64,000 nt of DNA from DATAES01 sp963802415 (GTDB lineage: Bacteria > Actinomycetota > Acidimicrobiia > Acidimicrobiales > JACDCH01). Numbering within the stretch: position 1 is the first letter of the stretch; every line of letters starts with the position of its first letter. The notes under the pieces are model-generated. The model did no database searches. It saw nothing but the letters and a program-made list of their open reading frames with translations, and was not told the origin of the DNA. The translations under genes were made by a program, and so were the position numbers. Shown one piece after another: positions 27,869 through 37,121 of this stretch. The DNA is taken from positions 1,550,001 through 1,614,000 of the forward strand of contig CAWDIH010000001.1 of assembly GCA_963802415.1 (NCBI GenBank). The letters are read 5' to 3'.

Positions 27869-29173
27869 TCAGAGGTGGAGGACGAGGACGGTGTCGTCGC
27901 CGGCGTCGATCATGCCGCTCGCATCGACGGCCGGTCCGTCGTAACCGATCGTGCGGCCCGGGAGCGACCACCGATCGCGCGAGAACACGCACGGGTGCGC
28001 CGTCTCGACGATGACGGGCTGACGTCCGAGTCGATGATGATCGTGTACGACCACGCGCAGCTCGGCCGTCGATGCGGTGGCCGACAGCGGGCCGGCATGA
28101 CGCAGCCGGAGCCAGCCGACCGAGCCGTCCGGCGCGGACCAGTGGACGGTGGCGGGGTGGTACTGGCCTTCGGCTCGAAACCCTCCGCCTCGTTCTCCGC
28201 CGGCCATCACGTCGGTCGCGATCCAGGCGGTCGCCACCCGGCCCCCCCGAAGCGCCTGCTCGACCACCCGCTCCCTGTCGCGGAACGTGACGTCGTCCGG
28301 GCCTCCGCCGACCACTGCGATCAACGGCGCCATCGTCAGGTCGTGACTGTGCTCGAACGATGACGACAGCGACGGCACCACGGGGTCGGCCAACCAGAGT
28401 CCCAGCAAGGCCACGTAACGCGTCATGTCCATGCCGTAGGCGCGGCTGTACGGGCCACAGAGGTTGCGCAAGCCCGGATGCCACCATCGCGCGATGTCGC
28501 GCCACAGCTCCGCCCACAGCCGCTCGCCCCACTCACCGAAGGCGGGCGTGGGCGGATGGCGCCTCCATAGCGCGAGCGCGAACAGGTCGATGCCGTAGTA
28601 GGTGGGCGAGCCATACTCGTCGAACGCACCGAACTCGTCGAACCAGTCGACGACGGCCGAGGCGTACGACTCGTCGCGTTCGAGCCACGCTTTCATGAGG
28701 GCGATGTTCGAGTAGCTCGGGGGCACTCGATCACGCGGTTCGCCGGCTATGGCTCGCTCGATCGCCTCACGCAGGCGCGCGGCCATCGGCGGCGACACCT
28801 CGAATGCGTCGAGGATCACCGCGAACGTGGTGCCGAGGAACTGACGCCAGTTGGGGTCGTAGTCGACCCATTCGACTGCGCCCGTGTCAGGTGGCTCCGG
28901 CCATTCTGCGAATCGGGCGAAGGTTCCTTGCCAGACCGTCCCCGGCCGGTCGTATTGCAGTGCGCAAAGCTCCGAGAGCACCCGCTCGGCGCGTGCGGCG
29001 TCGCCGCGTGCCAGGAGCCCGACCGCGTACCACGCGGATTGCGGGACCATGTGCACCGACCGCGGCGCCAAGCCGTAGTCGTCGAACGATCGGGGCGGGT
29101 TCCACAGCAGCCCACGCGCCTCGTCCCACACGCTGTCCGCCCACGCGGTGGCCCGTTCAGCCAGCGTCGACAT
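27869..29173 (-). CDS. Unidentified large protein of a sugar-acid-type operon
   Basis: 434 residues, not assigned to a family with confidence. Regular helices with aromatic pairs (SVHMVPQSAWYAVGLLARGD, YDPNWRQFLGTTFAVILDAF, YSNIALMKAWLERDESYASA, YYGIDLFALALWRRH, GPYSRAYGMDMTRYVALLGL) suggest an (alpha/alpha) toroid like those of glycoside hydrolases or polysaccharide lyases. The C-terminal 120 residues look beta-rich. No signal peptide is seen, so it should act in the cytoplasm. It overlaps the cupin gene by 17 bp and is the last gene of the 33.9-27.9 kb operon. A carbohydrate-active role is an inference from fold impression and context. Confidence 0.7.
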   Translation of the reverse strand: MSTLAERATAWADSVWDEARGLLWNPPRSFDDYGLAPRSVHMVPQSAWYAVGLLARGDAARAERVLSELCALQYDRPGTVWQGTFARFAEWPEPPDTGAVEWVDYDPNWRQFLGTTFAVILDAFEVSPPMAARLREAIERAIAGEPRDRVPPSYSNIALMKAWLERDESYASAVVDWFDEFGAFDEYGSPTYYGIDLFALALWRRHPPTPAFGEWGERLWAELWRDIARWWHPGLRNLCGPYSRAYGMDMTRYVALLGLWLADPVVPSLSSSFEHSHDLTMAPLIAVVGGGPDDVTFRDRERVVEQALRGGRVATAWIATDVMAGGERGGGFRAEGQYHPATVHWSAPDGSVGWLRLRHAGPLSATASTAELRVVVHDHHRLGRQPVIVETAHPCVFSRDRWSLPGRTIGYDGPAVDASGMIDAGDDTVLVLHL

Positions 29174-29885
29174 AGGTGCCGAGCGTGCCGCAACAGCCGA
29201 GCCGGCGTTCGGCGTCGGGCACGGGCATCGCGTGGACGGACGCGCCCGCGAGGTGCTCTGACGATCCACTGGCGAGCGCCGTGAGCTGTTCCTCGGTGCG
29301 CTCGACCGCCGCGAGCGGACCGTCGCGCCACAGCTTCTCGAACTCGTCGAGCCTGGGCCGGACGAGCGCGGCCGCGGCTTCGTGGAACACCCGGAGCGGC
29401 TCGGGATGACCTCGTTCAACGGACGCGACGAGGTCGAGGAACGTCGGAACCGCGAGATCACGTCGCCGGCGCGCCGACGTCCCGGGTCCTGCGGTCGTTC
29501 GATCGCCTTCCGGCAGAGACGCTGCCATCGCGTAGGCGCCGGAATCGGCGACGACGTCCGCCGGGAAGGTGATGACGAGATCGCCTGCTTCGGGCAGACC
29601 GGCGTTGGCCATGAGCACCAGGATCTCGAGACCGCCGCCGTTGACGAGACGGTGGATGGTGCCAGCCGTGAACCACACGAACGCGCCCGGTTCCAGCGGC
29701 GTGACTCGGTATCCCGACGCCGTGAGCGTGTGCACCTCGCCCGAGCCCGCGATCACCGAGTACGCCTCCGTGCAGACGGTGTGCAGATGCGGCGTGCCTC
29801 CAGCGAGTCCGTCCGGTGCGGGCGTGTCGTACACGCGCAGATGCGACACGCCGATACCGCCTGGGAACGGAGGAATCGACGTCAT
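29157..29885 (-). CDS. Cupin-domain protein
   Basis: 242 residues. A cupin barrel spans about residues 10-120, with the first motif GGTPHLHTVCTEAYSVIAG (two metal-type His plus Glu) and the second GAFVWFTAGTIHRLVNGGGL. After it, a helical C-terminal part of about 120 residues (FLDLVASVERGHPEPLRVFH, FEKLWRDGPLAAVERTEEQL) is not typical of a simple cupin. It may be an isomerase, dioxygenase or sensor for a sugar derivative. ATG 29885 overlaps the stop of the DUF6807 gene (ATGA), and its 3' end overlaps the next gene. Confidence 0.78.
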   Translation of the reverse strand: MTSIPPFPGGIGVSHLRVYDTPAPDGLAGGTPHLHTVCTEAYSVIAGSGEVHTLTASGYRVTPLEPGAFVWFTAGTIHRLVNGGGLEILVLMANAGLPEAGDLVITFPADVVADSGAYAMAASLPEGDRTTAGPGTSARRRRDLAVPTFLDLVASVERGHPEPLRVFHEAAAALVRPRLDEFEKLWRDGPLAAVERTEEQLTALASGSSEHLAGASVHAMPVPDAERRLGCCGTLGTYVDAG

Positions 29886-30655
29886 GAAGCTGTCCACCGA
29901 TCCCACTCGGCGGCGCATCGGCTGGCGGACCAGATCCCGTCATGGACGACGATCCGGAACGACAGCCTCAGCACGTCTCCGGCCGCTACCGGGAGCGGTT
30001 CGTCCCACAAGAACGCGGCGTTGACGAAGTTCGACCAACCTTCGTCGCCGTACGTCGCCGCCTTCGTGGATCCGTACCACGGCACAGGATGGCGCGGGTT
30101 GTCGGGGCCGTGCAGGAGCAGCACACCCGCCGTCGTTCCGTCGATGAAGCCCGACAAGTCGCACCACTCCGATCGCACGCCCAGCACTCGATCGTGCACC
30201 GAGCCATCGGCAATGAGAAGCCGACTGTCCGTCCAGTCGGGCCGTCCCCGCAGCGCGAGGCCACCGTAACCACCCCAGGTCGTGAACGGCGTCCGGTCGA
30301 GCACCACGTCCACGGCAGGCTCGAGCGCGATCGTCCAGTCGATCGCGTACGCGTCGGCCACACCGAGGTCGGCCTCGTCGATCGATCGCCGGTCCACGAT
30401 CACGACCGTCTCGCGATCAGGCCGGATCCAGTGCACTGTGTCGGGATCGACATGACGGAGCACGCCGTACGGCGCCATCTCCTCCCAGAAGTTCTCCTCG
30501 TTGACGAACTTGATCGTGAACCACAGGCCGTGATGCCACGGATGATCCGCTGGCGCGTCGCAGGTGAGGACCGCGCCGGACGGAGCCAGGAGCGGGTGCA
30601 CGTTCGGACGCTTGCGGTGGTCCGCGTTGTAGATCCAGCGCGTCATGTGCTCCAA
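29882..30655 (-). CDS. DUF6807 (PmoA-like) protein
   Basis: 257 residues. The family is recognised from KRPNVHPLLAPSGAVLTCDA, PADHPWHHGLWFTIKFVNEE (the DHPWHHGLWF hallmark) and LHGPDNPRHPVPWYGSTKA near the end. Members are often named 'methane oxygenase PmoA' although no such activity has been shown. They are usually found beside Gfo/Idh/MocA dehydrogenases in carbohydrate-use loci, as here. The fold is a beta-sandwich-like mutarotase/hydrolase type. The stop overlaps the cupin start, and its start region overlaps the end of the Gfo/Idh gene by 13 bp. Confidence 0.85.
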   Translation of the reverse strand: MEHMTRWIYNADHRKRPNVHPLLAPSGAVLTCDAPADHPWHHGLWFTIKFVNEENFWEEMAPYGVLRHVDPDTVHWIRPDRETVVIVDRRSIDEADLGVADAYAIDWTIALEPAVDVVLDRTPFTTWGGYGGLALRGRPDWTDSRLLIADGSVHDRVLGVRSEWCDLSGFIDGTTAGVLLLHGPDNPRHPVPWYGSTKAATYGDEGWSNFVNAAFLWDEPLPVAAGDVLRLSFRIVVHDGIWSASRCAAEWDRWTAS

Positions 30656-31707
30656 CTGTCGTAGAAGGGATGTGAGTCGGCGATCGGCATCGTGACGTCT
30701 TCGCTGCTGTGAGCCGACCAGTACAGCGCGGTCAACAACTCGAGGGAAGCTCGCGCGTCAGCGAGAGTCACCGGCGGTGCGTCGCCAGCGTCGAGTGCGT
30801 CGGCGAACCGTAGGAACTGGCCTTGCCACTCCTCGGGTCGGTCGACCCAGCCGGCGAGTGCGGCGTCGATGGCTGCTGCCGCGTCAGGCGTGTCGGGCGT
30901 GATGGTCCACGGCTTGGCGGACGACGAGTACGGCTCAGTGTTCGACTCCGCGGAGAAGGCTTCGAAGTGGAAGCGGTGCCGGCTGATCTCCTCCGGCGAC
31001 CCCAGTGTCGCCGAGATGCTCGCGAGCGAACCGTCGTGCATCTCGAGCGACGCCGCCGCGCAGTCCTCGACCTCGATCGGATTCACTCGCGTCGTGGTTC
31101 GGCAGTGGACCCGCCGCGGCGATCCGACGATGTACGTGAGCATGTCCAGCGCGTGCACTGCTTGGCTCAGGAGAACACCTCCGAACTCCGTCTCTCGACG
31201 GCCTCGCCACGCTGCGGCGTAGTAGTCGGCTCGCCGCCGCCACGCCACCTCCACCGAGGATGTGTAGGTCCGAGCCGCGATGCCTGCCTCGACCAGCAGC
31301 TTGACCTGTTGGAGTCCGTTGCCGAACCGATACTGGAAGATCGGCATGAGCCGAGCGGCAGACGAGGCTTCGGCGGCGAGGAGTTGGTCGATGTCGGCGA
31401 GGGAGCCGACGACCGGTTTCTCGCACACGACGTACTTGCCGGCAGCGAGCGCGGCCAGACACTGCTGGAGATGCATCGAGGGCGGCGTGCAGATGTGCAC
31501 GACCTCGATGTCCTCTCGTTCCAGCAGCGCGTCGAACGTCAGGACCTCGGCGCCCGTGCGCTCGGCGACGGGCGCCGTACGCGACTCGTCCGGATCGCAC
31601 ACCGCGACCAACGAGAAGCGGTCGCGCAGCCGCCGGAGCGCGCGCACGTGTGCGATGCCGATGCCGAGTCCTGCGACGGCGACGGCGCGCACGGGCGGAT
31701 CAGCCAC
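30643..31707 (-). CDS. Gfo/Idh/MocA-family oxidoreductase
   Basis: 354 residues. The N-terminal Rossmann fold begins AVAVAGLGIGIAHVRALRRL and contains VHICTPPSMHLQQCLAALAA and the family motif YVVCEKPVVGSLADIDQLL (the EKP lysine). The C-terminal alpha/beta domain has QYRFGNGLQQVKLLVEAG, GGVLLSQAVHALDMLTYIVG (the His of the DxxxH/QxxH catalytic region) and SLEMHDGSLASISATLGS. These enzymes oxidise or reduce sugars and inositols with NAD(P). It overlaps the OYE-like gene upstream by 8 bp and the DUF6807 gene downstream by 13 bp. Confidence 0.9.
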   Translation of the reverse strand: MADPPVRAVAVAGLGIGIAHVRALRRLRDRFSLVAVCDPDESRTAPVAERTGAEVLTFDALLEREDIEVVHICTPPSMHLQQCLAALAAGKYVVCEKPVVGSLADIDQLLAAEASSAARLMPIFQYRFGNGLQQVKLLVEAGIAARTYTSSVEVAWRRRADYYAAAWRGRRETEFGGVLLSQAVHALDMLTYIVGSPRRVHCRTTTRVNPIEVEDCAAASLEMHDGSLASISATLGSPEEISRHRFHFEAFSAESNTEPYSSSAKPWTITPDTPDAAAAIDAALAGWVDRPEEWQGQFLRFADALDAGDAPPVTLADARASLELLTALYWSAHSSEDVTMPIADSHPFYDSWST

Positions 31708-33023
31708 GGGTGCCCTTCGTGGCGCGACGCTTGGCCGCCGCCAGGGTCACGCGCTCGGGGCGGGTCTTGTAGAAGTCGTCGAGTGGCCAGCAACCGGACA
31801 CGAGTCCGTTGCGCGGCGCGGTCGTGCAATCCGAGAACGTGCGGCACAAACGGCGGCCGTCGAGCGGGCTGCCCGCGAGCACATCGGCGGGAAGATCGGG
31901 ATAACTCAGAACAAGGCGTCCGACGCCTGCGAATGTCACGCCCGTGTCGCGCACGAGAGCCGACGCGACGTGAGGCAACCACTCCTGCAGGTACGAGAGC
32001 CCACTCGCCACGATCGTCAAGGACGGTGCGGCGCGGGCAAGCGCGACTGCTGCCTCGACGAGCCGCGCCACGTTGACGAGCGGATCCTCGGGCGGCTGGT
32101 AGCCGTCGCTCGGGGGGAAGTACGCCGGACGCTGCACGTGTGGGCAGTAGTACGGGCTCCCCGCGGTCACGCACACGAGGTCGACGCCGAGCATCTCGAG
32201 CAACTTCGGCGCGTCCGCTGCAACGAAGCCGAAGGCCGTCGACGAGTCACCGTCAGGCTCGCCGCTCCCGTCGGCTCCCGGATGGTACGGCACGACGTCG
32301 AACACCGACAGTCGGACGCCGACGTCCAGGTCTGGGACCTTCGCACGAACGCGTTCGATGGTCGTCCGCAGGGCGTGGGCGCGCTCGTCGAGCGATCCCG
32401 GGCGACCGAGCAGTTCGTGGTGGAGATAACCGTGGCACGCCTTCACGTCGACGAAGTCGAATCCCGCCGTTTTCGCGAGAGCGGCCGCGGCGGCGTAGTC
32501 GTCCGCGAGGTCCTCGAGCTCGAGGTCGGTCCATCCACGGCCGTCGCGACACCGCGTCGAGCAACGGTTCCCTTCGGCCGGGCCGCGCCGTCAACGCCCA
32601 TCGGCCGGAATGCGTGAGCTGGAGGCCTGCCACCTGATCGTCGTCGAGCAGCGATCGCAAGTCGGCGAGATCGGCGGCGGACGACGGTCCGGCGCACAGC
32701 TGATGCGGATTGGCGCGGCCGTCCGGACGGACAGCGAACGCCTCGCCGCCCCACACGACGCCGGCTCCGCTCGATCCGAACCGCGACCAGCGGCGGCGGA
32801 CAAGGTCCGTCGGGCGGCCGTCGTCGGTTCCGTCCCAGCCCTCCATCGGCAGGATCGCGAACCGGTTCGGAGCGCGCCGGCCCGCGAACTCGATCGGCCG
32901 GGCGAGGACGTCGACCGCGGGTGGATCGGTAAACGGCAGCGAGATGCCGAGCTCGTCGAGGCGTGCCAGGAAGCGCTCGGCGCTGTCGAGTCGCTTGACC
33001 TGCGGAAGGCGTCGAGCCGTCAC
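31700..33023 (-). CDS. Old yellow enzyme-like NADH:flavin oxidoreductase (frameshift)
   Basis: About 441 residues. The TIM-barrel FMN enzyme starts with FAGRRAPNRFAILPMEGWDG, RRRWSRFGSSGAGVVWGGEA and GLQLTHSGRWALTARPG (the Gln/His active-site region). After a frame change near 32580-32450 it continues GFDFVDVKACHGYLHHELLG, VGVRLSVFDVVPYHPGAD, TFAGVGRLVLSYPDLPADVL and CTTAPRNGLVSGCWPLD. The last part is the usual FMN phosphate-binding and Cys-containing end. A single indel explains the 1324-bp span. It would reduce an enone or enal intermediate. GTG 33023 overlaps the stop of the DapA-like gene (GTGA). Confidence 0.83.
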
Positions 33024-33907
33024 CAGAGTCCCAGCCGTTCGCCGCACTCCGACAGCAGCGCCTGTTCCCAGAACGGGCGGCGGGGGACGCCGGCCGGTGT
33101 GGCATCGCTCGTGGTCCAGCCACGCAGGCGCAAGAACAGCGCCGCCGAATGCCGGTATGCAGGGACAGGCGGCCGAAACGCGACGTTGCCGAGATGCTGG
33201 AGCGCATCGTTGAGCACGTAGAACTGCGGATCACTCGCTTCCCACATCTGATCGCGCTTCGCGAAGAGGTCCGGTGCGAACGTCGAGAGCCCGAGCAAGT
33301 AGTCGCTCCCGTACATCACCATGTCGATGGCGAGGTCATTGCCGGTCAGCACGAGAAAGTCGGGCCGTTCGGCGTTTCGCATTCGCAGCCGAGACCACTC
33401 CGGCTCGCGCTCGAGAGAGGAATGCTTCGCGCCTATGCAGGCTTCGATCTGCAGCACTTCCTTGTATGTCGCGGGATCCCAGATGCGTCCGGCAGGGTGG
33501 AACAGCGGACTCAGCTCGAACCCGATGAAGCGATCCACCGCGGTCGACATGGCCCGGTAGGACGCGACCACGTCATGCCCCGAAGTGGACTCGCTCGGCA
33601 CGATGACCGGCGTGGCACCCCGACCGCGGATGTCGACCGCTTCGTCGAGACGCAACGCTCCAGCGACGAAGTCACCACCGGCAATCGCCGCCGTCCGGTC
33701 GAGCACGATCTGCTTCCTCGCCGCGTCGAGCAGGTGGGCGTACCCCGTGTCCATGTTCACCGCGGGGATCAGGCCGGCTGCAACGGTGCGCACGACGTGC
33801 GCGTCGAACGCATCCCAGTCCGGCGTCGTGGCATCGAGCATCGGCAGCAGGACCGCCGACATCCCGGTGACGTGACGGATGCAGATCAGGTCGAGCGGAA
33901 GCTTCAT
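33020..33907 (-). CDS. Dihydrodipicolinate synthase (DapA/NAL)-family aldolase
   Basis: 295 residues, the right length for a class I pyruvate-type aldolase barrel. Helices and strands follow the DapA order: MLDATTPDWDAFDAHVVRTV, GLIPAVNMDTGYAHLLDAAR, ATPVIVPSESTS, and the Schiff-base lysine in LQIEACIGAKHSSLEREPEW near residue 165, then LVLTGNDLAIDMVMYGSDYL. The usual active-site Tyr and the GxxGE of true DapA are not obvious, so it is a distant member. It is the first gene of the minus-strand operon, suggesting cleavage or condensation of a 2-keto sugar acid. Confidence 0.72.
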   Translation of the reverse strand: MKLPLDLICIRHVTGMSAVLLPMLDATTPDWDAFDAHVVRTVAAGLIPAVNMDTGYAHLLDAARKQIVLDRTAAIAGGDFVAGALRLDEAVDIRGRGATPVIVPSESTSGHDVVASYRAMSTAVDRFIGFELSPLFHPAGRIWDPATYKEVLQIEACIGAKHSSLEREPEWSRLRMRNAERPDFLVLTGNDLAIDMVMYGSDYLLGLSTFAPDLFAKRDQMWEASDPQFYVLNDALQHLGNVAFRPPVPAYRHSAALFLRLRGWTTSDATPAGVPRRPFWEQALLSECGERLGLW

Positions 33908-33968
33908 CCGGCGCGCGACGCTACGACGCCGCGGCGTCCCACAAGAGCCGAAAATCCGCGGAAGGCGG

Positions 33969-36123
33969 CTACTTGATCAGCGGATCGCGCGGGAGACCGA
34001 GGATGCGCTCCCCGATCTGGTTGCGCTTGATCTCGGAGGTGCCACCGGCGATCGACATGGCGCGATGCATCAAGACGAGCATCCCACTGGTCGCACCGGC
34101 CCCATCGAGGAAGGCTCCCTCCGGTCCGGTGACGGCGGCGAGCATGGCGGCGGCCTCGTGACCGTTCTCCGACAACACGAGCTTGGTCACGTTGCCTTCG
34201 GGGCCCGGACCGCCGCCGGCGACGGCCCGGTGCGCGCTGCGCAGATTCAGCACGTCGACCGCCTGTGAATTCGAGATGTAGTGACCGATGCGCCCCCCGC
34301 CCCCCGGCAGGCGCTCGGGATGCGCATCGAATGGTCGGAGCAACGCGTCGGGCTGCATCGCCATGCCGCCCTGACCGCCACCGATGCTCACGCTCTCGTT
34401 GCCGAGCGTTGCTCGCGCGACCGTCCAGCCGCCGTCCACCGGTCCGACGACGTCGTCGTCAGGCACGAACACGTCGTTGAAGAAGACCTCGTTGAATTCG
34501 GAGTTGCCCGTCGGCATCTTCAGCGGTCGCACCTCGACACCATCGGCGTGCATGTCGATCACCATGGTCGTGATGCCCGCGTGTTTCGGCGCATCCGGGT
34601 TCGTTCGAACCGTGGCGAAGCCAAAGCTGCTCACGTGCGCACCGCTCGTCCAGACCTTCTGACCGTTGACGAGCCAGCCGCCGTCGACCCGCGTGCCCCT
34701 CGTCTTGACCCCGGCCGCGTCGGACCCGGCGTCGGGTTCGCTGAAGAGCTGGCACCAGATCACCTCCTGGTTCAGGGCTGGACGCACCCACCGTGCGACC
34801 TGGTCGTCGGTCGCATGCTGGATGAGCGTGAGGATCACCCAACCGGTGATGCCGTACGCAGGGCGTCTGATGCCCGCGGCCGCGAACTCCTGCTCGATCA
34901 CGAGTTGCTCGACGGCGCCCGCATCGAGGCCCCACGGCTCGGGCCAGTGCGGCATCACGTACCCGGACTCGATCATCGCCTTGCGCCTGCTCCCGTCATC
35001 GAGGTCGCGCACCGATCCGACGAACTCGCGCACCGACTCGCGGATGGCCTCGGCGTCCGGTGGCAGGTCGACGGAGCGAGGACGGCGTACGCCCCGCCTG
35101 TACAGGTCGGTGACGTCCTTCGCCGCCTGCTCGGCATCGACGACGGATTCGAGGGCGGTCGCGCGCCTCAAGTAGAGATGCGTGTCGTGCTCCCAGGTGT
35201 AGCCGATGCCGCCGTGCACCTGGAGGTTGAGCTGTGCGCACAGGTCGGCTGCCGGCATCGCCAGGGTCGCGGCCATCGCCGCAGTGAGTGACAGTTGATC
35301 GCCGCCTGATGCCGCAGCGCCGCGGCATCCCACACGGCCGCAGTCGCAAGCTCGGTCGCCACGAGCATGTTGGCGCAGTGATGCTTGACCGCTTGGAACA
35401 TGGCGATCGGCCGTCCGAACTGCTCGCGCACCTTGGCGTAGTCGCTCGCCAGCGCGGTGCATTCGCGGGCAACGCCGACCGCCTCTGCAGCGAGGATCGT
35501 GCCGCGAGGTCGACCAGTACTTGCCGGGCGCCTGGAATGACTTCCGCGGTCGCTTCGCTCAACGTCACTCGTGCTGCTCTGCGGGTCGGATCGAGGTTCG
35601 GCGGTGTCTCGACGGCGACGCCGCCCGTGGAACGGTCCACGATGGCGACGTCATCGCCGGCGGCGACGAGCAGGATGTCGGCGAGTCCGCCGCCGAGGAC
35701 CACGCCCGCTGGTCCCGACGCCTTGCCTGCGTCCATGTGCACGTCGCCGGCGAGTGCCACCGCGCCGGTGGCCGATCCCGAGGCGAGCCGTGGCAGAAGC
35801 CGTGACCGGACTTCGTCGGGTGCCGCGGCCACGATGACCGCGCTCGCGATCACCGTCGGCACGAAGGGGCCGGGCGCGACCGCACGGCCCAGCTCCTCGA
35901 CCACGATCACGAGCTCAGGTAGCCCGAACCCGGATCCGCCATACGCCTCACTGATGTGCAGCCCGAGCCAGCCGAGGTCGGCGAGATCGTCCCAGAAGGC
36001 GGGCCGACCCTCGGTCTGTGCCTCGAGCAGGGCACGGGCTGCTCCTCGTGCATCTCGTTTCAGCAGGAAGTCGGATGCGGTGTCGGCGAGCCTACGGTGG
36101 TCATCGGTGATGGCGATCGACAT
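33969..36123 (-). CDS. Tandem (two-domain) acyl-CoA dehydrogenase, FadE34-like (frameshifts)
   Basis: About 718 residues with two acyl-CoA dehydrogenase units in one chain. Unit 1 runs from SIAITDDHRRLADTASDFLL through LGWLGLHISEAYGGSGFGLP, VREQFGRPIAMFQAVKHHCA and VHGGIGYTWEHDTHLYLRRA. Unit 2 runs from IRESVREFVGSVRDLDDG through WCQLFSEPDAGSDAAGVKTR, NGQKVWTSGAHVSSFGFATV, NEVFFNDVFVPDDDVVG and GGTSEIKRNQIGERILGLPR. The frame changes near 35500 and 35290. The length and architecture match mycobacterial FadE34 (ChsE3), which acts on sterol side-chain CoA esters. Only one unit per pair may carry the catalytic base. It is divergent from the second SET gene. Confidence 0.87.
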
Positions 36124-36143
36124 GCGATGAACTTACGACGCCC

Positions 36144-36689
36144 ATGGACCCCAGGCCTCCCATCGACGTGTGGGCGCATCCAGCGCTCGTCGTCCGACCC
36201 TCACGTATCGCCGGTGACGGTCTGTTCGCGACCACCGACCTGAGCAAGGGCGAGCTCGTTCTCCGGCTCGGTGGCCGGCTCGTGTCGACCGCCGAGCTCG
36301 ACGCCCTGATCGCCGAAGCCGACGCGTCAGAACACCATCCCTACATCGACTCCACCACGGTGTTCGACGACGCGCACCTGGTGCTGCCGAGCGGCACAGT
36401 CGCCCATTTCGCGAACCACAGTTGCGATCCGAGCGTGTGGCACGACGGCGCCTACGACCTGCGAGCGCGTCGCGACATCCCAGCCGGTGAGGAGCTCACC
36501 ATCGACTACGGGACCAACTCCGGCGCCCCTGGGTTCGAAATGTCGTGTACATGTGGTGCTCGACGCTGCCGGGCCCGAGTGTCGAGCGACGACTGGATGA
36601 TTCCGGAGCTTCAACGCCGTTACCGCGGACACTGGGTCCCGGCTCTGGCGCGACGGATCCGGAATGTTGGTGCGCCGTGGTCGCCATAG
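36144..36689 (+). CDS. SET-domain protein with post-SET cysteines
   Basis: 181 residues. The SET domain begins SRIAGDGLFATTDLSKGELV and holds the SAM/catalytic motifs VAHFANHSCDPSVWHDGAYD (NHSCDP) and IPAGEELTIDYGTNS (E-L-T-I-D-Y). A post-SET-like zinc cluster follows, SCTCGARRCRARV. This is the eukaryote-like arrangement that is uncommon in bacteria. It should methylate a lysine on an unknown protein. The start ATG 36144 is 20 bp from the divergent tandem dehydrogenase. The stop codon lies in the loop of a perfect hairpin at 36673-36700. Confidence 0.83.
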   Translation: MDPRPPIDVWAHPALVVRPSRIAGDGLFATTDLSKGELVLRLGGRLVSTAELDALIAEADASEHHPYIDSTTVFDDAHLVLPSGTVAHFANHSCDPSVWHDGAYDLRARRDIPAGEELTIDYGTNSGAPGFEMSCTCGARRCRARVSSDDWMIPELQRRYRGHWVPALARRIRNVGAPWSP

Positions 36690-36700
36690 CGACCACGGCG
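36673..36700 (+). terminator. Hairpin at the end of the SET gene
   Basis: A perfect 12-bp stem, CGCCGTGGTCGC with GCGACCACGGCG, closes over the four-base loop CATA. The gene's TAG stop straddles the loop and right arm. There is no following T-run, as is usual in GC-rich actinobacteria, so termination is likely but not certain. Confidence 0.55.
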
Positions 36701-36783
36701 ATCCGGAGTTCGAGTACGGCGGCGCGGTCGGGCAGTCTGCGCTTGCCAGAATGTCCAGAGACGACGTCGTGGAGGTGTGACGA

Positions 36784-37098
36784 ATGCCAGTGGTGACCAA
36801 GCCCGGCACACGGTTGCGGTCGGTGACTTGCACGACGGAGGTCGTGATCGTCCGCGGGCCCTCGGAGCCGACCGATTTGCGCTGCGGCGGTCAGCCGATG
36901 GTCGACGTGGCTGCCGAGAACCCAGAGCGCTCCGACGTCGCAGCACCCTTCGACGGCGGATCGTTGGTCGGCAAGCGCTATGTCAACGACGACGAGTCGA
37001 TCGAGGTGCTCTGCACGAAGGCCGGGGCCGGGTCTCTCTCCATCGGTGATGCTGCTCTCGTGGTCAAGGGCGCGAAGCCGTTGCCCGCATCCGACTGA
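36784..37098 (+). CDS. Small conserved protein of unknown function
   Basis: 104 residues. It has three conserved-looking blocks: RLRSVTCTTEVVIVRGPSEP, DLRCGGQPMVDV and YVNDDESIEVLCTKAGAGSL. Cysteines at TC, RCGG and LC could bind a metal. I recognise the pattern as a recurrent actinobacterial hypothetical protein but know no function. GGAGGTG at 36768-36774 sits well before ATG 36784, which supports that start. It stands alone between a hairpin and the convergent hydrolase gene. Confidence 0.65.
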   Translation: MPVVTKPGTRLRSVTCTTEVVIVRGPSEPTDLRCGGQPMVDVAAENPERSDVAAPFDGGSLVGKRYVNDDESIEVLCTKAGAGSLSIGDAALVVKGAKPLPASD

Positions 37099-37121
37099 GG
37101 ACAATCCGCACCCTGGCGTTC

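Noticed and set aside
27835..27870. A run of GGCGGGCGGGC as a possible G-quadruplex regulator
   Set aside because: It abuts the 3' end of the unidentified operon gene. Such runs are common in DNA of this GC content and nothing else supports a role.
28880..28897. A fourth operator-like GTGTCAGG
   Set aside because: Only the right half-site is present and it lies inside a coding region without a matching left arm.
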